From Ancylothrix sp. D3o (lineage in GTDB: Bacteria > Cyanobacteriota > Cyanobacteriia > Cyanobacteriales > Oscillatoriaceae), in the NCBI RefSeq assembly GCF_025370775.1, contig NZ_JAMXEX010000025.1, positions 1 to 40,550 on the forward strand: DNA of 40,550 nucleotides, written 5' to 3'. Both the position numbers and the translations under genes were made by a program. This document shows positions 26,453 to 34,317 of this stretch, piece by piece; the stretch's first letter is position 1, and every line of letters begins with the position of its first letter. A model generated the notes under the pieces. The model saw only the letters and a list, made by a program, of their open reading frames with translations, had not been told where the DNA came from and did no database searches.

Positions 26453-28366
26453 TTACTCTTGATTAGATAAGATATCTTCGGCTTCTTCATCGGAAAGGTT
26501 TTCTAGTTCGTCTAACATTGCGGCTATCTCTTCATCTTCTACAAATAAAGCTTGGTTTTGGGTAATTAAATCTGCCATTTTTGCTACAGTGGCTTCTTGA
26601 AAAAAGAAGAGAAAGGATAACTCAATATTGGTGATTTCTCGAACCTGATTGACGATTCTGGTGGCTAAAATAGAATCTCCTCCTAATTGAAAAAAGTTGT
26701 CATAGATGCCTATTTGATCAATGCCTAAAATTTCTGACCAAATTTTTACTAATTCTACTTGGAGTGGGGTTTGGGCTGGTATATAATCGGCTCTTGGAAT
26801 TGTTGGGTCAGAAGCTGTTAAACCTAATTTTTGGGCTAGTCCGATGCGCTGTAGTTTGCCGGTGGGGCCTTTTGGGATTTCATCAAGAAACATTACGAGA
26901 CGCGGTACTTTAAAATCAGCTAATTTCGCTGCGGCAAATTGTTTTATTTCTTGCTCGGTTATCGAACATCCTTCTCGCAATACTACGGCAACGGCGATTT
27001 CTTCTCCTAAGAGTTTATGGGGGGCGGCAAAAGTGACTGCTTGAGCGATTGCTGGATGATCTAAAAGGACTTCATCTATTTCTCGCGGGGATATTTTTTC
27101 GCCGCCACGATTGATAATTTCTTTGATTCGGCTTTTGAGGAAAAGATAGTTATCTTTATCTAAATATCCTAAGTCGCCGGTGCGAAACCAATTGTTTGTA
27201 AAAGCGTTTTTATTGGCGTCGGGATTGTTTTCATAGCCAGAGGTGATGTTTGCACCTCGGATGACGATTTCTCCTTCTTCACCGGCTGGTAATAAGTTGC
27301 CTGTCTGATCCATAATTGCGACTTTTGGGCCGGCGGGAATTCCGACTGAACCGGCTTTGCGGGTTTTGGGCGGTAGGGGATTGCTAGTAATCTGATGGGA
27401 GGCTTCGGTCATGCCATAGGATTCGATTACGGGGGCGTTAAATTCTGCTTCTAAGGAGGTCATAGTTTGGGCCGGCAAAGGTGCGGAAGAGGAGCGGATA
27501 AAGCGAAGGGGATATTGATTAATTATATACCGATTCTGTGGTGCGCGTGCAAGAATTGCTTGGTGCATGGTGGGAACGGCTGAGTACCAGGTGGGGCGAA
27601 ATTCTGCTAACCAGTCGAAGAATTTGGGTGCTTGAAAACCGGCTGTGCAAATAATGCTGGCACCGGCATTTATGGATGAAAGTAATGCTCCGATGAGTCC
27701 GTGTATGTGGAATAAGGGCATTATGTTTAGACAGCGATCTGTCTCGACTAAATTTAAGGTGAGGCGAATATTTTGGGCTGAGGCGCAAAGGTTGTTTCCT
27801 GTCAGCGGTACTATTTTAGGACGGGAAGTGGTTCCTGATGTATGCAGGACTAAGGCTATATCTTCGCTTTGAGATATTCCTGCTTGTGTGGGATTTTTTG
27901 ATTGTCCTCCTGTTAGCAGAAAAAGGCCGGCTGCTGATTGTTTGACTGGAGATAGTTCAATTAGAGAAATGCCTTTTTTTTGAGCAATTTTGACGGCGTT
28001 GGGCGCAATTTCTGGCTGATAAATTAGGGCTTTGGCGTTGAGGTCTGATAGGTAAAATTCATATTCTGATTCTGTATAATTTGGATTGAGGGGGGCTATT
28101 GTGGCACAGGAGGCAATTGCTAAAAATGCGACTGCCATTTCCGGGCCGGTGGGTAGGGTGACTGCTACTCGGTCGTTGCGTCCTATTCCAATTTGGTTGA
28201 GTTTGGCGATGATTTGGTTTATCTGCTGATATAAATCTTGGTATGTTAGTGGTGTACGTTCTGGAGCAGTGATGGCTATCGACTGAGGTTGCCGGTGTGC
28301 CCAGGCTGTAATGCAATCGTAAATAGATTGGTTGTGATTTTCTGGGAGGTTGATTTTTTCGATCAT
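26453..28366 (-). CDS. Acyl/aryl-AMP ligase fused to a peptidyl carrier domain
   Basis: A 637-residue protein. Residues 1-510 are an adenylate-forming ligase of the acyl-CoA-synthetase type: LVLHTSGTTSRPKIVPLT, IMPLFHIHGLIGALL, ESYGMTEASHQ, then FRTGDLGYLD and GGEKISPREIDE. The GMTEASHQ block and its surroundings resemble Pcs60/oxalate-CoA ligases, so a small carboxylic or dicarboxylic acid is a possible substrate. Residues 530-600 are a carrier domain with DNFFQLGGDSILA. The last 35 residues are acidic (MLDELENLSDEEAEDIL), like the C-terminal docking peptides of cyanobacterial NRPS/PKS proteins. It is followed by the NRPS gene, whose first domain is a condensation domain, so it likely loads the starter unit. 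It lacks the shared tag. Confidence 0.85.
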   Translation of the reverse strand: MIEKINLPENHNQSIYDCITAWAHRQPQSIAITAPERTPLTYQDLYQQINQIIAKLNQIGIGRNDRVAVTLPTGPEMAVAFLAIASCATIAPLNPNYTESEYEFYLSDLNAKALIYQPEIAPNAVKIAQKKGISLIELSPVKQSAAGLFLLTGGQSKNPTQAGISQSEDIALVLHTSGTTSRPKIVPLTGNNLCASAQNIRLTLNLVETDRCLNIMPLFHIHGLIGALLSSINAGASIICTAGFQAPKFFDWLAEFRPTWYSAVPTMHQAILARAPQNRYIINQYPLRFIRSSSAPLPAQTMTSLEAEFNAPVIESYGMTEASHQITSNPLPPKTRKAGSVGIPAGPKVAIMDQTGNLLPAGEEGEIVIRGANITSGYENNPDANKNAFTNNWFRTGDLGYLDKDNYLFLKSRIKEIINRGGEKISPREIDEVLLDHPAIAQAVTFAAPHKLLGEEIAVAVVLREGCSITEQEIKQFAAAKLADFKVPRLVMFLDEIPKGPTGKLQRIGLAQKLGLTASDPTIPRADYIPAQTPLQVELVKIWSEILGIDQIGIYDNFFQLGGDSILATRIVNQVREITNIELSFLFFFQEATVAKMADLITQNQALFVEDEEIAAMLDELENLSDEEAEDILSNQE

Positions 28367-28409
28367 AATGCCGTAAATTTTAGTTTTTACTTCCTTAAAA
28401 TTTCTGGAA

Positions 28410-31292
28410 TTAATTATACTTTAATAACGCCTTAATTTGGGAGAGTTTAGCACGCGATCGTTCTAAATCAGCCTTAATTTTGTGTAAGTTAGAAACAGGC
28501 AAAATTTTGCTCTCAACTGCCTCTGATTTTCCTTCGTCAGAATAGCTAAAAATTTCATGCTTAACCCAAGGTTCTGATTTATCCCAATCCCACTGGGAAA
28601 AATTATCTATTTTCTTGAGGCGCTCTCTTTCAGAAAATTTGATGTTTTCTGCCGAAAACTTTTTTCTGTCTCCATGCCATCCTTTCGCTAGTTCAGCCTC
28701 AGTAAACACTCTATTTCCATATTTAGCTATAGCATGGTGTTGGCTTAAAACAATATAATGTCGCAAGATAAACGATACCGGAAATATTTTCTGTCCAGCG
28801 AATTCTACTCGATGTCCTCCACTACTGTGTAGGTCTATATTAGGTGTTTTCTTCCAAGCTTTTACCTCGCGTAACGGGTACGGCTCAAAAAAGTAGTAAT
28901 ATTGCATTTCTTTCACAAAATCTTTGCCTTCAAAATCTTCCTCGTCGCTAGTAGGTATGAATACAAATTCATCAAAATTAATAGCATTGTATCCTTGCCG
29001 ATCTGCATCTTGAATGCCTTCCAAGAGACTAATATAAGGTTTTGGTGCCTCCCGAATTTCATCGGCATCTAAATGGATAAACCAATCTGCATTTATCTCT
29101 GATGCTAATTTCTCTTCATTTAAAAGAATTTTTTCCAATTCAAAATAGCCTTGAAAAGGCAAATGTTCTATTCTGAAGACACCTCGCTCCAAAAAGCTCT
29201 CAGCAATCTCTAAGGTGCGATCTGTGGAACCATTGTCAATCAGGCAGGTTTCGATTCCCTGTGAATGTAGATGTTCTAAACAACTTGCTAGATATCGTTC
29301 TTCATTTCTGACTGTTAATAGAGCAACAACTCGTAACTTGGGATGATAAACTCGTGGCTCATAGTTGTTAAGTTCCCAGCGAGATATTTGTACGACTTTT
29401 TCCATCATATTCGGCTCTGGATGTCTTAGCGTACTGATGTTATAATCACCGATGAAAAGATTTGGCGTACAAGCAAACGTTTGCTGAGAAAACTTATTTT
29501 CTACTTCCTTGAGCGGCCCGTCATCATAAGCCCAGTCTAATGCTGAAATTTCTTCTAAAACAAAATCAAATATGGAGGCATGGAGAGCATAAGCAAATGA
29601 GCCATGAACTTTCGGCAAATCACTCGGTTCTATGTTAATACTAGGATGATATAAATTGGGAGAAAATTGCTTAACTGCACTCCAATTTACCTGAACACAA
29701 CCAAAATAAATTAGTTTCCAACTTAAAGGAAATTGTTGCACTGTCGTCGAAAATAAGGAGAAAAAATCTTGATGAATCATAATGTCATCTTCAAGGATCA
29801 AGATTTTTTCTAAACCTTCTTGCTTCGCGTTCTCAATAACCTTTTTATGGGACAGCAAACATCCCCAAGCACCGGGGGACTCAATAAGTTTCCTTTTTCG
29901 GGTTTGCTCGTGCTGATGGTTTAAGCCTTTACTGGCGTAATCTTTCCAGGAGCGCACATTTTCTTCATCATAACCATTCACTGCTTCAACCCGCTCGAAC
30001 TTTATCCCATAGCGAGATAGCATCTCAGATGTAACTGCCCATTTCTGTACATTTTGACTCAAATTGATGACGAAAATCTTATCGAAATAATCATTAACTG
30101 TGCGAGGGATGAGATTGTATTTAGACTGTGAGCGCATTAAAGCTGTAGCAATATCATTCTCATCTAATTCTTCACTTTTTAGATAATCTTTTTCTAAAAC
30201 TTGAGTCAATGGCCCTGTTTTTTTCTCAGTTAAGTTTATAGTTTTTTCATCGTTTTTTATAGATTCAGCAATATTCCCATACGACATACCTTCAGTAAGA
30301 TTTTCTTTGTGTTCTATGATTTTACAACCATTCAGTTTTAATGATCCACCCATTATATCTTCGAGCTTTTCCATTATTTTTATTACTACCCGCTCTCTAA
30401 GATCCAGTTGGTGGACTTTATCATAAATTTTATTGACTGTGTGAATACAGCGATGCAAACGTTCATTGAATTCATCTATGGTCATTGCTTCTATATATTC
30501 AAACAATTCATGGGGATTTCTAAAGTCTGTGTAGTCTAAAAAACTATTTGTTTCAAAATCTTCATAAATGGTGCTATTTTTACCCCCATAATAAATAGGA
30601 AGACAACCACACCCGATAGAATCCCAAATTTTTTCCGTACAGTAATAGTCGGCAATAGTATTTTCAAAGCAGAGATTAAAATGATATTTTGGCAATATCT
30701 CTAGTTTTCTGCCGTGCCAGTCACCAGCCCTAGAATTTTCTATTGCTATATTCTCTGGCCATTTTTTGCCATAAATATCAACCCTACCTAGCTCATATCC
30801 CTGTAATGCAATTTCTCTTCTTAAGCGGCTCAAATCAAGCTCGCGTCCATCACGAATTAAAGATGTATTCCAGACCCGATTTGTGATTAAAGTTGCAATC
30901 TTTTTATAATTTTCTCTCTCAAAGTTATCATAATATGTTAGGGGCTGTTTTCCCAGATGAAAAAAATAATAATTATCCCACAAAGTATCACCAGTATAGA
31001 CATTCATAATATGTACATCTACTCCTTTAAAAAATACCTTTTTCTCAAAATGGGTGTCATACCTTGGCTCATTCGTCCAAACCAGATATTTTTTTGATGA
31101 CCCGTATTTTATAATAAAAGGTTTTAATTTATCAAAAAATATGCTTACAAATACATCACAATCTTCTTCTTGTTGCGTAAATAATATTTCGTGTTTAGCA
31201 AAGTTATTATTTTGAAAAATATTTTTATGCTCTTCACTAAAAGGAGTCCAATCCATGTTATCTACCTTGAATATTTTGACCATTTTTGCCAC
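28410..31292 (-). CDS. Triple glycosyltransferase: GT10-like, GT25, GT2, plus tag
   Basis: A 960-residue protein. Residues 1-315 resemble GT10 alpha-1,3-fucosyltransferases: YLVWTNEPRYD and the donor block FNLCFENT...YYCTEKIWDSIGCGCLPIYYGG near 205-238. Residues 400-640 are a GT25 (LPS-type) enzyme: IFVINLSQNVQKW, PGAWGCLLSHKKVIENA and ILILEDDIM near 497. Residues 660-925 are a GT2 domain: VVALLTVRNEERYLASCLEH, LIDNGSTDRTLEIA, WFIHLDADEIRE near 742. The shared tag (LHKIKADL then ERSRAKLSQIKALL) and three residues end it. Two starts are possible: GTG 31292 after AGGA, or an in-frame ATG three codons later after AGGTGG. Three consecutive sugar transfers by one protein would suit assembly of a fixed oligosaccharide. 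The order of action is unknown. Confidence 0.88.
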   Translation of the reverse strand: MAKMVKIFKVDNMDWTPFSEEHKNIFQNNNFAKHEILFTQQEEDCDVFVSIFFDKLKPFIIKYGSSKKYLVWTNEPRYDTHFEKKVFFKGVDVHIMNVYTGDTLWDNYYFFHLGKQPLTYYDNFERENYKKIATLITNRVWNTSLIRDGRELDLSRLRREIALQGYELGRVDIYGKKWPENIAIENSRAGDWHGRKLEILPKYHFNLCFENTIADYYCTEKIWDSIGCGCLPIYYGGKNSTIYEDFETNSFLDYTDFRNPHELFEYIEAMTIDEFNERLHRCIHTVNKIYDKVHQLDLRERVVIKIMEKLEDIMGGSLKLNGCKIIEHKENLTEGMSYGNIAESIKNDEKTINLTEKKTGPLTQVLEKDYLKSEELDENDIATALMRSQSKYNLIPRTVNDYFDKIFVINLSQNVQKWAVTSEMLSRYGIKFERVEAVNGYDEENVRSWKDYASKGLNHQHEQTRKRKLIESPGAWGCLLSHKKVIENAKQEGLEKILILEDDIMIHQDFFSLFSTTVQQFPLSWKLIYFGCVQVNWSAVKQFSPNLYHPSINIEPSDLPKVHGSFAYALHASIFDFVLEEISALDWAYDDGPLKEVENKFSQQTFACTPNLFIGDYNISTLRHPEPNMMEKVVQISRWELNNYEPRVYHPKLRVVALLTVRNEERYLASCLEHLHSQGIETCLIDNGSTDRTLEIAESFLERGVFRIEHLPFQGYFELEKILLNEEKLASEINADWFIHLDADEIREAPKPYISLLEGIQDADRQGYNAINFDEFVFIPTSDEEDFEGKDFVKEMQYYYFFEPYPLREVKAWKKTPNIDLHSSGGHRVEFAGQKIFPVSFILRHYIVLSQHHAIAKYGNRVFTEAELAKGWHGDRKKFSAENIKFSERERLKKIDNFSQWDWDKSEPWVKHEIFSYSDEGKSEAVESKILPVSNLHKIKADLERSRAKLSQIKALLKYN
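28422..28487 (-). other. Shared C-terminal helix tag, copy 4 (triple glycosyltransferase)
   Basis: A perfect match to the 22-residue pattern, three residues before the stop. Confidence 0.75.
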
Positions 31293-31473
31293 CTATTTTC
31301 CTGGGCGATTTTTTCTGAGAGTCGTTGTTTTTAACTTTTGGGTCTTTATTTTTTATTTTTCGCACTAGCACGAAAACTTTCTAATTCTTGCCTTCAAGTC
31401 AAGGGGGATATTTTGCTGTCAGCTTTTGCCACTCAGTTTTCATATTTTATAGCCTTTATGAGAGCATTTTTTT

Positions 31474-34317
31474 CTATTTTTCTAGGTAAGCTTGAAAATG
31501 CTGGAGTTTCAAACGAGATCGCGCTAAATCACCCTGAATTTGTTGGAGTCGAGATTGTTTTAGTAAAAATACTTTACTATTGGCTTTTTCTGCTGCTCTT
31601 TCCAAATGAAAATTTAGCCTTTCCGCTAAAATTTTAACATTAGGTTCCAAGTGCATACTAAGATGAGCCCCTGGGACTGTTTCTATCTCAAAATCTCCGT
31701 TTGTGAATTCAGCCCACCCCAGTTGACGCATTGGGTTAAATCTGCTTTCATGCTGGCTCTGTTCAGATGAAAAGTAAACGACATCACCGACATAAAGTTT
31801 GGGCATATAATTAAGAATTGCCTGTCTCTCTGCTTTCCAAATTTTGATAATAATTTCAACTTGCCCTAAATTCCATCCCTGTTCTATCAAGTTATTTCTG
31901 ATTTCTATTTCTCGTTTGATAAACTCTTCATTATTATTAACAGTTTTAGCTGCTAAATTGAAAGGATTAACCCCTTCTACCATGACCAATTGTAAGACAA
32001 TTTGCTCTTGTTTTACTAGCTGTTGAGCCATTTCAAAAGCTACCATTGCTCCCATACAATATCCTCCCAATAGGTAGGGACTTTGAGGCTGGATAGTTTG
32101 AATTTCTTTGATGTAATGTGAAGCCATTTCCTCAATGGTTGCGTGGGGAAATTTATCTCCATTTAAGCCTACTGGGTGCAGTACATAAAATGGGCGTTCT
32201 GGGTCTAAATAACGTTCTAAATTTGTATAATTTACTATATTAGCACCCAGTCCATCCACATAGAAAAAAGGCCGCTTACTTCCCTGCGAACGAATGGCTA
32301 CAAGAGAATTATAATTTCGTTTTCGGTTAAGTTGTTGGAGACAAGCGGCTAGTTTTTCAATTGTTGGCGCTTCCATCACAGTTGCTAGGGGTATTTTTAT
32401 CCGCAATCTCTCCTCAACTAGCACCACTAAATTAGCTGCTTTCAGCGAATCTCCTCCCAATTGAAAAAAATTATCTTTGATGCTAATTGGTGCTATGCCT
32501 AAAATTTTTTGCCAAATCTGGAGTAACTGTAACTCTAATTCGGTGCGAGGTTCTATCTCTTCTCGGATAGATTCAGAATTTAACCTCCAAGCATCAATAC
32601 TATCTAAACTACCATTAAGGAATGCCGCCCGACAAGCTTGGCGCTGAATTTTACCGCTTGAAGTTTTGGGAATACTCCCCCTTTTCAACAGCACTATTGC
32701 ATAAACCGGCAATTCCAGTTCTTCGGCTATGGCTTTACGAATCGCTGCAATAACTTCTTCTGAATTCAGAGTTTTTCCAGCACTACGTTCTACTTCTTGA
32801 ACAATTACTATCTGCTCTGTTCCCTCAATTTCTACTGAAAAAGCTGCTCCCGCTGCGGAACGTAAAGCTGGGTGACTTTTTTCGACTATCCATTCAATAT
32901 CTTGAGGATAATAATTTTCGCCTCGTCTTATTATTAAATCCTTTAACCGGCCAGAAACAAATAATTCTCCATCTTTAATAAATCCTAAATCGCCGGTTCG
33001 CAAAAACGGCCCTTCTTTTGTGTCTGTAATGTAAGCGTGAAACGTCTGGTTGGTGACATCGGGCCGGTTCCAGTACCCTTTTGCTATGCTAGAACCGGCT
33101 ACCCAAATTTCTCCTATTTCATCTACCGCACACCGCGTGAAAGTGTGGGTATTTACTATTGCGATTTTGGTATTGCCAATAAAAGAACCGCATCCAACAA
33201 TTACCGGTTCTCCTATTTGCGAGGTTTCTAAAACTTGATTTTTTTTCAGTGCTTCTGCGGAAACTCTTAAAAATAAAGGTCTATTATTCAAGGATTTTGC
33301 TGTGAGAGTTAGGGTTGATTCTGCTAACCCATACCCCGGACAAAATGTACTAGGCTCAAAACCGTAGGGTTTGAAGGTTTCTACAAAGGAATTAAGAGTT
33401 TCATGGCGGATGGGTTCGGCTCCAACACCGGCTACTTGCCAACTACTGAGGTTTAAATTTTGGCACAGTTCGGGTTTGGCATGACTAACACAATAATCGT
33501 AGATAAAATTGGTTCCAATACTGTGAGTGACTCGGTAGTTTGAAATAATTTCTAACCAGCGAATCGGTTGTTTCATTAATGCTAAAGGTGACATAACATA
33601 GCAGGAGATACCAGCATATAAAGGCCGCAATAATCCACCTACTAATCCTGCATCGTGAAAATGAGGCATCCAATTAGCAACGATGCTGTTTGAATTGTAT
33701 CCTAATGCTGCAATGGCATCGCCTAAGTTAGCCATTAAGCATTTATGGGTTATTTCTACCCCTTTTGGGGTGGAGGTGGAACCAGATGTGTATTGTAAGT
33801 AAGCAATATCATCTGTGAAAACTGCCGGTTTTAATAATTGGTAGTTTTGTTCTACCGGCAATGTTTCGGTTGTTAATATTTTAGGTTGGCAATTACTAAA
33901 TATCTGCTCTTTTAGCTTATCGAGTTGGGCATAAGTTTCGCTTGTTGTTAGTAAAAAATCCGGTTTTGCATCGTCAATAATTGCCTTGAGACGCGCTACA
34001 ATTCGCTGTTTTCCAAACATTTCGGGTGCCGGTGCGGGAATGGCTATCATGTCGGCATAAAGACACCCGAAAAATGCAGCTAAAAATTCTAGTCCCGCCG
34101 GATAAATCAGTAAAACTCGACTTTTTGATTTTATTTGCGATTCAAGTGTAGCAGCAATTGCTATTGCACGTTGATTTAGCTGTGAATATGTCCAGCTATC
34201 TTTGATTGTTTTTCCTTCTCGCAAAAAGGCATAAGCCATTTTTTCTGGTTGTTTTGATGCCTGTTCGCGCAAGATATCAACAATGGTAGAATTTGAGTTT
34301 ATTGAGTGCTTAAACAT
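31474..34317 (-). CDS. Fatty acyl-AMP ligase-ACP-thioesterase with tag
   Basis: A 947-residue protein. Residues 1-590 are a FAAL: AYLQYTSGSTSTPKGVEITH, NWMPHFHDAGLVGG, GYGLAESTLT, FLRTGDLGFIKDGELFVSGR and PKTSSGKIQRQACR. The wording FHDAGLVGG/LRPLYAG is FAAL-type rather than CoA-ligase-type. Residues 605-680 are a carrier with DNFFQLGGDSLKAAN near 620. Residues 690-915 are a type I thioesterase with GGYCMGA (Cys754 in place of Ser) and GAHLSMH. The last 30 residues hold the shared tag. The start overlaps the end of the oxygenase gene by 8 bases, so translation is probably coupled. It is paralogous to the FAAL at 35801-37591, with DNA similarity visible in several stretches. It probably activates a fatty acid, loads it on its own ACP, and releases or transfers the chain after modification. 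Confidence 0.88.
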   Translation of the reverse strand: MFKHSINSNSTIVDILREQASKQPEKMAYAFLREGKTIKDSWTYSQLNQRAIAIAATLESQIKSKSRVLLIYPAGLEFLAAFFGCLYADMIAIPAPAPEMFGKQRIVARLKAIIDDAKPDFLLTTSETYAQLDKLKEQIFSNCQPKILTTETLPVEQNYQLLKPAVFTDDIAYLQYTSGSTSTPKGVEITHKCLMANLGDAIAALGYNSNSIVANWMPHFHDAGLVGGLLRPLYAGISCYVMSPLALMKQPIRWLEIISNYRVTHSIGTNFIYDYCVSHAKPELCQNLNLSSWQVAGVGAEPIRHETLNSFVETFKPYGFEPSTFCPGYGLAESTLTLTAKSLNNRPLFLRVSAEALKKNQVLETSQIGEPVIVGCGSFIGNTKIAIVNTHTFTRCAVDEIGEIWVAGSSIAKGYWNRPDVTNQTFHAYITDTKEGPFLRTGDLGFIKDGELFVSGRLKDLIIRRGENYYPQDIEWIVEKSHPALRSAAGAAFSVEIEGTEQIVIVQEVERSAGKTLNSEEVIAAIRKAIAEELELPVYAIVLLKRGSIPKTSSGKIQRQACRAAFLNGSLDSIDAWRLNSESIREEIEPRTELELQLLQIWQKILGIAPISIKDNFFQLGGDSLKAANLVVLVEERLRIKIPLATVMEAPTIEKLAACLQQLNRKRNYNSLVAIRSQGSKRPFFYVDGLGANIVNYTNLERYLDPERPFYVLHPVGLNGDKFPHATIEEMASHYIKEIQTIQPQSPYLLGGYCMGAMVAFEMAQQLVKQEQIVLQLVMVEGVNPFNLAAKTVNNNEEFIKREIEIRNNLIEQGWNLGQVEIIIKIWKAERQAILNYMPKLYVGDVVYFSSEQSQHESRFNPMRQLGWAEFTNGDFEIETVPGAHLSMHLEPNVKILAERLNFHLERAAEKANSKVFLLKQSRLQQIQGDLARSRLKLQHFQAYLEK
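31483..31548 (-). other. Shared C-terminal helix tag, copy 5 (FAAL-ACP-TE)
   Basis: LQQIQGDL followed by ARSRLKLQHFQAYL, with Phe at position 18, two residues before the stop. Confidence 0.72.

Noticed and set aside
31293-31473. Internal promoter before the triple glycosyltransferase gene (TTGACT on the reverse strand)
   Set aside because: The -35-like word has no acceptable -10 box at the right distance.
31338-31637. Plus-strand hydrophobic 99-codon frame
   Set aside because: Antisense to the end of the FAAL-TE gene; hydrophobic only because it reads the Leu/Lys-rich tag region backwards.
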